64,000 nt of DNA from Acidimicrobiia bacterium (lineage in GTDB: Bacteria; Actinomycetota; Acidimicrobiia; IMCC26256; PALSA-610), in the NCBI GenBank assembly GCA_036271555.1, contig DATBAK010000010.1, positions 1 to 64,000 of the forward strand, in the 5' to 3' direction. The notes beneath the pieces were generated by a model. The model saw only the letters and a program-made list of their open reading frames with translations. It did not search any database and was not told where the DNA came from. This document shows positions 53,499-60,866 of the stretch, one piece after another (the stretch's first letter is position 1; every line of letters starts with the position of its first letter). The translations under genes and the position numbers were made by a program.

Positions 53499-53564
53499 GT
53501 GCGTCGCTATTGGTGGTTTGCCGAGCCGGTCCCGGAGGGGCTTCGGAGCGCGACCACCCGCTGA
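53499..53564 (+). CDS. Putative attenuator leader peptide with Tyr-Trp-Trp-Phe codons
   Basis: 21 codons from GTG 53499 to TGA at 53562-53564. Codons 4-7 are TAT TGG TGG TTT (53508-53519): all three aromatic amino acids in a row, which random sequence this GC-rich would rarely give. It lies 119 bases upstream of a DAHP synthase, the first enzyme of aromatic amino acid synthesis, and before a strong hairpin. Known trp and phe attenuators use leader peptides rich in the regulated amino acid, so ribosome stalling on uncharged tRNA is the expected sensor. The peptide has no predicted function beyond that. Confidence 0.72.
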   Translation: MRRYWWFAEPVPEGLRSATTR

Positions 53565-53591
53565 GCGCACGACCCAACCGGACCGGCTGCC

Positions 53592-53618
53592 GAGGCAGAG
53601 GCGTATCGCCTCTGCCTC
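53592..53618 (+). terminator. Attenuator terminator hairpin upstream of DAHP synthase
   Basis: GAGGCAGAGGCG (53592-53603) and CGCCTCTGCCTC (53607-53618) form a perfect 12-bp stem with the 3-base loop TAT, followed by TTGCTTTG. It lies 27 bases after the leader-peptide stop and 64 bases before the DAHP start. A competing pair exists: AGCCGGTCC (53524-53532, inside the leader peptide just after the aromatic codons) is exactly complementary to GGACCGGCT (53580-53588), and a smaller stem CCGGAG/CTTCGG lies at 53532-53546. This supports ribosome-dependent switching, although the precise antiterminator cannot be fixed without folding. Confidence 0.75.
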
Positions 53619-53682
53619 TTGCTTTGCCCCCCTGTGGCAGGCCGGTCGATCGGGATCACTCGGCCTGCGGGAAGGAACGACC

Positions 53683-54852
53683 GTGGCCCTGAACGAACCC
53701 GTCCACAACCGCCGCATCGAGCACGTCCGCGCGCTCGTCGCGCCGGGCGAGCTGCGCGCGCAGCTGCCGCTGGTCGACGACGCGCGTGAAGTCGTCGTCA
53801 GAGGGCGGCACGACACGACCGCGATCCTGAACGGGACCGACGATCGGTTGCTCGTGGTCGTGGGGCCGTGCTCGATCCACGATCCGATCGCGGGCGTCGA
53901 GTACGCGCAGCGACTCGCGCAGGTCGCGCGCCGGCTCGAGCGCGAGCTCGTTGTCGTGATGCGCGTCTATTTCGAGAAGCCGCGCACGACGGTCGGATGG
54001 AAGGGCCTCATCAACGATCCGGGTCTCGACTCGAGCTTCCGCATGAACGACGGTCTGCGCGCGGCGCGCGCCTTCGTGCTCGACGTGCTCGCGCTCGGAC
54101 TTCCCGTCGGCACCGAGTTCCTCGATCCGATCACGCCGCAGTACCTCGCCGACGCAGTGAGTTGGGGCGCGATCGGCGCGCGTACGGTGCAGAGTCAGAT
54201 TCACCGCCAGCTCGCGAGTGGGCTGTCGATGCCGGTCGGGTTCAAGAACGCGACGACCGGTGACGTGCAGGTCGCGGTCGACGCGGTCGCCGCGGCACGC
54301 GGTCGAGCCGTGTTTCCCGGTATCGGCGACGACGGCCGCGCCGCGATCTTCGAGACCACGGGCAATCCCGACGGCCACGTCGTGCTGCGCGGCGGATCCT
54401 CGGGACCGAATTGCGATCGCGCCGCGGTCGCGGCGGTGCTCGATCGACTGCGAGCCGCCGAGCTCCCGGAGCGCGTCGTCGTCGACGCGAGCCACGAGAA
54501 CAGTGGCAAATCGCACGCGCGTCAAGCGCTCGTCGCCGAGGACCTCGCCGACCGGCACCGGCGCGGCGAGCGCGGCGTCGCGGGCCTGATGCTCGAGAGC
54601 TTCCTCGTGTCCGACCGTCAGGAGCTCGGTGCGGGCACGCTCGTGTACGGACAGAGCGTCACCGACGCGTGTGTCGACTGGGACACGACCGAGGCGCTGT
54701 TGGAATGCTTCGCGAGCGCGGTCGCGAAACGGCGGGCGTCAGGCGTCGACGTCGACCGAGAGCGTGGGCATGCGCTCGAGGGTCTCGAGCCGCTCGAGGA
54801 AGGGGAGGTCGAGGACGGGCTCGGTCGCGGGGTCGAACCCGCGGCCCACTGA
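53683..54852 (+). CDS. 3-deoxy-7-phosphoheptulonate (DAHP) synthase, class I (aroF/aroG/aroH family)
   Basis: 389 aa from GTG 53683 with GAAGGA six bases upstream. It condenses phosphoenolpyruvate and erythrose 4-phosphate, the first step of the shikimate pathway. Class I motifs are GPCSIHD (61-67), VYFEKPRTTVGWKGLINDP (95-113), TEFLDPITPQYLADAVSWGA, GFKNATTGD, HVVLRGGSSGPN and DASHENSGK. The normal class I end matches LECFASAVAKRRASG. The last ~37 residues are extra, acidic, and antisense to the 3' end of the sugar-transferase gene, with which it overlaps by 114 bases. Expression is likely controlled by the leader-peptide attenuator upstream. Confidence 0.95.
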   Translation: MALNEPVHNRRIEHVRALVAPGELRAQLPLVDDAREVVVRGRHDTTAILNGTDDRLLVVVGPCSIHDPIAGVEYAQRLAQVARRLERELVVVMRVYFEKPRTTVGWKGLINDPGLDSSFRMNDGLRAARAFVLDVLALGLPVGTEFLDPITPQYLADAVSWGAIGARTVQSQIHRQLASGLSMPVGFKNATTGDVQVAVDAVAAARGRAVFPGIGDDGRAAIFETTGNPDGHVVLRGGSSGPNCDRAAVAAVLDRLRAAELPERVVVDASHENSGKSHARQALVAEDLADRHRRGERGVAGLMLESFLVSDRQELGAGTLVYGQSVTDACVDWDTTEALLECFASAVAKRRASGVDVDRERGHALEGLEPLEEGEVEDGLGRGVEPAAH

Positions 54853-55458
54853 GGGCGCAGCCGCCGTTCGCCACGCCCACGCCGGCACGTCGGCGAGCGT
54901 CGCGTCCGCGCGTCCGGTAAGGCCGATCAACGCAGTGCGATAGAGGATCCAGAGATCGAGCCCGAGGTTGCAGTGCTCGATGTACGCGAGGTCGAACTCG
55001 GGCGACTCGTGGATGAGCATGCGCGACGCGTCGCTCACCTGCCACAGCCCCGTGCATCCGGGGCGCATGCTCGTGCGCACCGCGACGACCTCGTCGGGAT
55101 ACCGCGACAACAGGCACGGCATCTCGGGGCGCGGGCCGACGAGGCTCATCGCACCGATCGGGACGAGTAGCAACTGCGGCAGCTCGTCGAGGTGCGTGCG
55201 GCGGAGGATCTGGCAGTAGCGCGGGATCTGCGACTGGTCGAGCTCGTACTTCGTCGCGGTGCCGGACACGCTCGGCCGCAGCGTCCGCAGCTTCGGCAAT
55301 CCGAACCGGCGGCCGCGCTTGCCGATCCGAGGCGAGACGTAGAACGGCCAGGCGCGCAACGAGATCGCACACCCGATGGCGAGCAGCACGATCATTGGGA
55401 GCGCCAGCACTGCGAGCGCGGCTCCGAGGACGATGTCGATCGTGCGCTTGAAAGCCAA
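54739..55458 (-). CDS. Undecaprenyl-phosphate sugar-1-phosphate transferase (bacterial sugar transferase)
   Basis: 239 aa from a probable TTG start at 55458; no ATG or GTG is available in frame before the domain. It has one N-terminal membrane segment (TIDIVLGAALAVLALPMIVL, LLAIGCAISL), then the catalytic domain: RIGKRGRRFGLPKLRTL, LRRTHLDELPQLLLVPIGAM with SLVGPRPE, and MRPGCTGLWQVSDAS. This is the WbaP/PglC-like core that loads the first sugar phosphate onto undecaprenyl phosphate at the inner membrane. It therefore probably initiates synthesis of the glycan assembled by the neighbouring genes. The C-terminal 38 codons overlap the convergent DAHP synthase. Confidence 0.9.
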   Translation of the reverse strand: MAFKRTIDIVLGAALAVLALPMIVLLAIGCAISLRAWPFYVSPRIGKRGRRFGLPKLRTLRPSVSGTATKYELDQSQIPRYCQILRRTHLDELPQLLLVPIGAMSLVGPRPEMPCLLSRYPDEVVAVRTSMRPGCTGLWQVSDASRMLIHESPEFDLAYIEHCNLGLDLWILYRTALIGLTGRADATLADVPAWAWRTAAAPSVGRGFDPATEPVLDLPFLERLETLERMPTLSVDVDA

Positions 55459-55589
55459 GCCCCGCCCGCCTTCCTTAGCCCGTTGATGCCTCCGTGTGCG
55501 TTCTTTCCCCCGGGTTTCCGATCGGTAATCACGGGAATGATGAATTTTGTTTTGGTGGGCTGTTGAACGAGTGGGTCGGAGCGGGTCGC

Positions 55590-56738
55590 GTGGTGGTTGA
55601 CCAGACTCGGAGCGCCGGGCCTCGCGCTCGATCTGTGAGGGTCCTCGTCGACGCGTCGCATCTGCACGGCGCGTCCGCGAACCGCGGCATCGGCACCTAT
55701 CTCCGCAACGTGCTCCCGCGACTCGCGGCCGAGCCCGACCTCGATCTCGTCGGCCTCGCGCCGAGCGGAACACCGCTTCCGGCCGGCGTGCGCCCGCGTC
55801 GCGTCGCGCGCCGCGCACCGGGACGGTGGGCCCAGCGTGAGCACGACCTTCGTCTTCCGTTCGACCTGCGCGCCGCGGCGCGCGCCGAACCCGTCGACGT
55901 CGTATTCAGCCCGGCCGACGACCCGCCGCGCACGAGCCCGCGTCCTTTCGTCCAGATGCTGCACGACGTGATCCCGCTCGCGGTCGACTCGCCGGCTTTC
56001 GCCGCGGACGCGCAGCGATGGCTTCGTGTGGGCGCGCGGCTGCAGTCCGCGGCGGCGGTGTGCACGAACTCCGCATCCACGGCCGCCGACGCGATCCGCT
56101 TCCTCCGCATCGCACGGGACCGGCTGCACGTCATCCCCCTAGGTGTCGACGCGCGCTTCTGTCCGCCGTGGTCACGGCGACGAGGCGGGGACGAGCCGCG
56201 CATCCTGTTCGTCGGCGAGTACGGACCCCACAAGGGCTTCGCGGAGGCGTTCGCGGTCGCGGCGGCACTGGGGCGTCGCGGCTTGCCGCACCGGCTGGCG
56301 ATGGTCGGCCATCTCGCGCCCTGGCACGAGGCCGCGGTGCAGGCGCTGCTCGCCGAGGCGGACCGTCCGGATCTGGTCGACCTGCTCGGCTTCGTCGACG
56401 ACGTCGTCGCGACCTACCGGTCGGCCGATGCCCTGATCGTCACGAGCCGCTACGAAGGGTTCTGCCTCCCCGCGCTCGAGGCGATGGCCTGTGGCACGCC
56501 CGTGGTCGCGTTCGACAACAGCGCGATCGGCGAGACGGTCGGTGCGGGCGGCGTGCTCGTGCGCGACGGCGACGTCGACGGGTTCGCCGACGCGCTCACG
56601 TTGCTCCTGAGCGAGGACGACGTGTGGAACGCGTGGTCGCAGCGAGGCATCGCACGCGCACGCGACTTCACCTGGGACCGGTGCGCGGCCGCCCACGCAG
56701 ACGTCTTTCGATCGGTGGTCGCGCGTCAGGGCGCGTAG
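55590..56738 (+). CDS. Glycosyltransferase, GT4 family
   Basis: 382 aa from GTG 55590 (GGAG eight bases upstream); GTG 55635, which opens VRVLVDASHLHG, fits the family start as well. The GT-B N-terminal domain has RGIGTYLRNVLPRLAAEPDL and LHDVIPLAVDSP. The C-terminal domain shows PLGVD, ILFVGEYGPHKGFAEAF and LLGFVDDVVATYRSADALIV. The nucleotide-sugar site E-x7-E is TSRYEGFCLPALEAMACGTP. It is a retaining transferase expected to act at the cytoplasmic face of the membrane. It diverges from the initiating sugar transferase and converges on the GT operon with seven bases between stops. Confidence 0.9.
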   Translation: MVVDQTRSAGPRARSVRVLVDASHLHGASANRGIGTYLRNVLPRLAAEPDLDLVGLAPSGTPLPAGVRPRRVARRAPGRWAQREHDLRLPFDLRAAARAEPVDVVFSPADDPPRTSPRPFVQMLHDVIPLAVDSPAFAADAQRWLRVGARLQSAAAVCTNSASTAADAIRFLRIARDRLHVIPLGVDARFCPPWSRRRGGDEPRILFVGEYGPHKGFAEAFAVAAALGRRGLPHRLAMVGHLAPWHEAAVQALLAEADRPDLVDLLGFVDDVVATYRSADALIVTSRYEGFCLPALEAMACGTPVVAFDNSAIGETVGAGGVLVRDGDVDGFADALTLLLSEDDVWNAWSQRGIARARDFTWDRCAAAHADVFRSVVARQGA

Positions 56739-56745
56739 ACGCGCG

Positions 56746-57819
56746 CTACTGATCCGTCGCTGCGGCGTGGTACGCGCGCAGCAACGACTCGGCGGCTACG
56801 TCCCACGACGGCTGCTCCGCGGCGCGGCGCAGTCCCGCGTCGCGCAGCAACCGAGCGCGCGCCGGATCGTCGAGCACGCGTCGTAGGCCGGCCGCAATCG
56901 CCGGCTCTGTCGCGCTCGTGCACCACTCGGCCGCACCGTCGAGCACCTCGGGAAGCGCGCCGCACGGCGCGCACACGACCGGCGTGCCGCTCGCGAGCCC
57001 CTCGAGCGCGGGCACGCCGAAGCCTTCGTACCGCGTCGGGTAGCAGAACGCGTGCGCGCCCGCGAGCAGCGCGGGCCATTCGTGGTCGTCGAGATAGCCG
57101 GCACGGGCGAGCCCGGGATCGTCGGGGAGCGGCTCCGGTCCGACCGCGACCAACGAGATCGGGCGGCCCTCGGCGCGAAGCTGCCGCCACGCCGCGATCG
57201 CGACCGCCAACCCACGTCTCGGCGCGCCACCCATGGCGACGATGTACGGCTCGTGCACACCCAGCCGTTCGCAGAGGGCGGGCGCGTCGGACGCGCGCGC
57301 GGGATCGAAGCGCGCCTCGACGCCCCACGGCGTGACGACGACCCGCCGAGGGTCGACGCCGTAGCAGTCGATGAGCTCGCGGCGCGTGAACTGCGACGGG
57401 GTGACGACGACGCGTGCGGCCCGCGCCGCGTGGCGCGCCGAGGCCTGGAAGATCCTGCGCTTCGACGGTGTGAAGCCCTCGGGATGCACTTCCCAACTCA
57501 GGTCGTGGATCGTGACGACCGCCGGCGCGGGTGAGTGCAGCGGCAGCGCGTTGAACGTGCCGTGGAAGACACCGTGGAAGCGACGCAGCCAGCGGGGCAC
57601 GCTCCACTGGAGCCACACGCTCTCCGGTGCACGCGGCACGACCGCGAGCGCGACCTGACGCAGACCGCTCGGCGCCGGGTCGCGGCGCGCGTCGGTGAGC
57701 AGCGTGACGTCGGCTTCGCTCGCAACCCGTTCGAGCACACCGTCCATCGAGCGGCCGACGCCGCCGAGGGGGACGTCCTGCAGGCGGCGGGCGTCGATCG
57801 CGACGCGGAGGCGGTTCAC
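56746..57819 (-). CDS. Glycosyltransferase, GT4 family
   Basis: 357 aa from GTG 57819, overlapping the preceding stop as GTGA. Recognisable elements are RVAIDARRLQDVPLGGVGRS at the acceptor domain, TIHDLSWEVHPEGFTPSKRR, VTPSQFTRRELIDCYGVD and VTPWGVEARFDP. The donor-site motif is YPTRYEGFGVPALEGLASGT with E-x7-E. One oddity: the usual K-N/K-G loop after the first C-terminal strand reads MGGAPRRGLAVAIAAWRQL. It is the last gene of the minus-strand glycan operon. Confidence 0.9.
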   Translation of the reverse strand: MNRLRVAIDARRLQDVPLGGVGRSMDGVLERVASEADVTLLTDARRDPAPSGLRQVALAVVPRAPESVWLQWSVPRWLRRFHGVFHGTFNALPLHSPAPAVVTIHDLSWEVHPEGFTPSKRRIFQASARHAARAARVVVTPSQFTRRELIDCYGVDPRRVVVTPWGVEARFDPARASDAPALCERLGVHEPYIVAMGGAPRRGLAVAIAAWRQLRAEGRPISLVAVGPEPLPDDPGLARAGYLDDHEWPALLAGAHAFCYPTRYEGFGVPALEGLASGTPVVCAPCGALPEVLDGAAEWCTSATEPAIAAGLRRVLDDPARARLLRDAGLRRAAEQPSWDVAAESLLRAYHAAATDQ

Positions 57820-58901
57820 GCGGCAACCGATCGGTAGACGTCGAGATACTGCTCGGCCGCGTCGGTCCACCGGCGCGCGCTCGTGTGCGCAGATCCGGCC
57901 GCGACGAGACGGGCGCGCACGTCGTCGTCGGCGCACACGGTCGTGAGTGCGTCGGTCCACGCGCCCACGTCGCGTGCGGGCAGCACGATCGCGGCGTCGC
58001 CGACGGTGTCGGGCAACGCGCCACCGTCGCTCACGACGACCGGGATGCCGCACGCCATCGCTTCGAGCGGGGTGAGGCCGAAGCCTTCGTGCAACGAAGG
58101 CAGCACGAGTGCGCGCGCACCGGAGTACAGGGCGGGCAGCGCGTCCTCGGGCATGCGTCCGAGCACGATGCGCCGGTCGACGGGCGCCGCCGGGATGCCG
58201 AGCGCGTCGACTTCGGCGGGCGTGGCGCCGGCGATCACGAGCGGGGGATGCGCCGGCCGGTGCGCGGCGAACAACGTCGCGAGGTTCTTGTGCGGCTTCG
58301 CGGTCCCGACGTACAGGAGGTAGTCCTCGGGGAGTGCGAAGCGCCGCCGGACCGTTGCGATCTCCTCCGCGTCGCGCGGCCACCAGTGCTCGTGGTCGAT
58401 TCCCGCCTCGATGACGCGAATCCGCGACTCGGGAACGCCGAGCGCCTCGGTCAACTGGCGCGCGGTGAACGGCGACACCGCGACGATCGCGTCGGCGCGC
58501 CGCACCGCGCGCGGGTACGCGGTGCGGTAGTACGCACCCGCCGCTCGAGAGCGCGCCTTCGACGGGTCGAGGTACGCGATCAGGTCGTGCACCGTCAGCA
58601 CGATCGGGACCGACGTGACGTACGGAAGGTTGAAGTGCGTCGCGTGGTGCACGTCGGCGTGGATTCGGCGCAGCACCCACGGCACCGCGGCCTGCTCGAC
58701 CGGGAGGAAGGGCCGCGCGCCGACGCGCACGTGGTGGCCGGCGGGACCGGCGTGGTGCGCGCCGAGCCAATTCTGACCGTCGCGTCCGGGCCAGATGCCG
58801 ACGACGTCGGCGTCGAGCGCGGTGAGGCCCGACCACAACCCGAGGATGAAGCGACCGATGCCGGGGAGACCGACGTTGCGGGCATCGAAGGAGACGCGCA
58901 T
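57816..58901 (-). CDS. Glycosyltransferase, GT4 family
   Basis: 361 aa from ATG 58901, seven bases after the stop of the GT2 gene. The start MRVSFDARNVGLPGIGRFIL is typical of mannosyltransferase-like GT4 enzymes. The acceptor domain has VLTVHDLIAYLDPSKARSRA and VSPFTARQLTEALGVP; the donor domain has LLYVGTAKPHKNLATLFAAH, LGRMPEDALPALYSGARALV and LPSLHEGFGLTPLEAMACGI. It is similar in layout to the two other GT4 genes of the operon, suggesting successive additions of related sugars. Confidence 0.91.
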   Translation of the reverse strand: MRVSFDARNVGLPGIGRFILGLWSGLTALDADVVGIWPGRDGQNWLGAHHAGPAGHHVRVGARPFLPVEQAAVPWVLRRIHADVHHATHFNLPYVTSVPIVLTVHDLIAYLDPSKARSRAAGAYYRTAYPRAVRRADAIVAVSPFTARQLTEALGVPESRIRVIEAGIDHEHWWPRDAEEIATVRRRFALPEDYLLYVGTAKPHKNLATLFAAHRPAHPPLVIAGATPAEVDALGIPAAPVDRRIVLGRMPEDALPALYSGARALVLPSLHEGFGLTPLEAMACGIPVVVSDGGALPDTVGDAAIVLPARDVGAWTDALTTVCADDDVRARLVAAGSAHTSARRWTDAAEQYLDVYRSVAA

Positions 58902-58908
58902 CGCGGTG

Positions 58909-59793
58909 TCAGTGGGCCCGGTCGTAGATGCGCGCGTCGACCGTGGCGACGGCCATCTTCGTCGCCGCCCGCGCCACGATGGCGAGCGCGAGGAACGGCC
59001 GGAGGACGCGCGCCGTGCGTGGCGCGAAGTAGCGGTACATGCCGCGGTGCGAGAAGAAGATCCAGCGGTACTTCACCTGGCGCAGGCTCACGCCGCCGAC
59101 GTGCACGACTTCCGCCTCGGGGCAGTACCAGATCTCCCAGCCCGCCTCCGCGACGCGCCGGCTCCAGTCGATGCCCTCCCAGTCGAGCCAGAAGCGCTCG
59201 TCCTGCACGCCGATCTCCGTGATCGTGTCACGCCGCACGAGGTAGCACGCCTCGCCGCCGTGACCGATGCGCTGCTCTGCGTCGTGGTCCCATCCGTGCC
59301 ACCAGAAGCCGCGCCGCGCGCCGTTGTTGCGGGTCAGCGCGCGACCCATCAAGGCCTCGGACAGTGTCGGCAGATCGCCCGCCGACGTCTGCAGCGTCCC
59401 GTCCGGATCCCGCAGTCGCGCGATCGCGAACGCGGCGCGGTCACGACGCAGTAGGAGCTCGTGCAGCGCGTCGATCGCGCCCGGCTTGTAGTGGACGTCG
59501 GGATTGCTGATGAGCACGTACTCGGACTCGGAGGCGCGGATGCCCTGGTTGTTGCCGGCCGCGAGACCGAGGTTCTTGCGGTTCGCGATCACGCGGACCC
59601 ACGGCAGATCGCGGCGGATGCGCTTGACGCTCCCGTCGCTCGACGCGTTGTCGACGAGGATCACGTCGAAGGGAACCGACGGTGGGCAGCTCGCGAGCGA
59701 CTCGAGGCACGCGATCACCTCGTCGCCGCCGTTCCAGTTGACGACGACGACCGAGATCGCCGGCGCGGTCGAAGAATCCGGGAGCGCGCTCAT
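58909..59793 (-). CDS. Glycosyltransferase, GT2 family (rhamnosyltransferase-like)
   Basis: 294 aa from ATG 59793, overlapping the upstream stop as ATGA. GT-A landmarks are AISVVVVNWNGGDEVIACLE, VILVDNASSDGS, NLGLAAGNNQGIRASESEYV, the metal/donor motif SNPDV, and later GGEACYLVRRDTITEIGVQD followed by DERFWLDWEGIDWSRRVAEA. The last ~40 residues (VLRPFLALAIVARAATKMAV) may be membrane-associated. Inverting transferases of this subgroup often move dTDP-rhamnose or similar donors in cell-surface glycan synthesis, which is an inference here. Confidence 0.92.
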   Translation of the reverse strand: MSALPDSSTAPAISVVVVNWNGGDEVIACLESLASCPPSVPFDVILVDNASSDGSVKRIRRDLPWVRVIANRKNLGLAAGNNQGIRASESEYVLISNPDVHYKPGAIDALHELLLRRDRAAFAIARLRDPDGTLQTSAGDLPTLSEALMGRALTRNNGARRGFWWHGWDHDAEQRIGHGGEACYLVRRDTITEIGVQDERFWLDWEGIDWSRRVAEAGWEIWYCPEAEVVHVGGVSLRQVKYRWIFFSHRGMYRYFAPRTARVLRPFLALAIVARAATKMAVATVDARIYDRAH

Positions 59794-60866
59794 GCGACCG
59801 CGCGCTCGTAGGCGGCGCGCGTCAGCGCGGCCGAGCGATCCCAGGTGTATTGCCGCGCGACGTCGATGCCGCGCTCGCGCAGATCGTCGCGCAGCTCCTT
59901 GTCGCCGACGACGCGCTCGAGCGCACCGGCCCAGGCGCGCACGTCGCGCGACCGGGCGAACCAGGCAGCCTCTCCGGCGACCTCTCGGAACACGGCGATG
60001 TCGCTCGCGATCACGGGCGCGCCCGCGGCCCCGGCCTCGAGGATCGGGAGCCCGAATCCTTCCGCGATGCTCGGCGCGCACACCGCGGTGCACGCGGCGT
60101 AGAGCGCGGCGAGGCGCTCGTCGCTCACGCGGCCGAGGACATCGACGCGGTCGCCGAGATCGTGCTGCACGATCGCGTCGGTGACGGAGTCGGCTCGGAA
60201 GCCGGGCGGCCCCGCGAGCACCAGCCGCACGTCGCCCGGCAGATCCGCGCGCGCGAACGCCGCGAGCAAGGTGTCGAGACCCTTACGCGGAGTCAGCGAT
60301 CCCACCGCGAGCAGGAACCGGCCCGGCGGCGCCAGCTCGGGACGCGGGCGGGGGAGCGCGGTGACTCCATTGGGCGCGACGACGATGCGATCGGGATCGA
60401 CGCCGCGCGCGGTCAACGCGTCCGCGGTCGCCTGCGAGACCGCGATCACGACGGTCGCGCGCTCCGCCGCGGCTGCGAGCTGGTGGCGCTGCACGACGGA
60501 GGAGCGCGGCGGGTGAAGGTCGGGATGCTCCAGCGCGACGAGGTCGTGCACCGTGAGCACGAGCGGTCGGCGCGTCGGCGGCGGCACGAGATCGGGCGTG
60601 TGGACGATGTCGCAGCCGGGCGCGAGCTGTTCGGCACGCGGGGATCCCGCGAGCGTCCACGTGCGCTGGACGAGGCGCAGCGGTACCGGGATGCGGCGCG
60701 TCGCCTGTGGAAGCGCGCTGCGATTGCGACCGCGGCCGATCGCGAAGCGCACGACGTCGACGTCGGCGCGTTCGATCGCAGCACCGAGCTCGCGTACGTA
60801 GCGGGCGACACCGGTGTCGCCCGAGAGGAGCGCGCTCACGTCGAAGCCGACCCGCACGCCGCTCAC
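59790..60866 (-). CDS. Glycosyltransferase, GT4 family
   Basis: 358 aa from GTG 60866, overlapping the O-antigen-ligase-like stop as GTGA. The acceptor domain begins RVGFDVSALLSGDTGVARYV and has LVLTVHDLVALEHPDLHPPR and VSQATADALTARGVDPDRIV. The donor domain has PNGVTALP, LAVGSLTPRKGLDTLLAAFA and VDVLGRVSDERLAALYAACT. The E-x7-E site is PSIAEGFGLPILEAGAAGAP. Second gene of the operon. Confidence 0.91.
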   Translation of the reverse strand: MSGVRVGFDVSALLSGDTGVARYVRELGAAIERADVDVVRFAIGRGRNRSALPQATRRIPVPLRLVQRTWTLAGSPRAEQLAPGCDIVHTPDLVPPPTRRPLVLTVHDLVALEHPDLHPPRSSVVQRHQLAAAAERATVVIAVSQATADALTARGVDPDRIVVAPNGVTALPRPRPELAPPGRFLLAVGSLTPRKGLDTLLAAFARADLPGDVRLVLAGPPGFRADSVTDAIVQHDLGDRVDVLGRVSDERLAALYAACTAVCAPSIAEGFGLPILEAGAAGAPVIASDIAVFREVAGEAAWFARSRDVRAWAGALERVVGDKELRDDLRERGIDVARQYTWDRSAALTRAAYERAVA

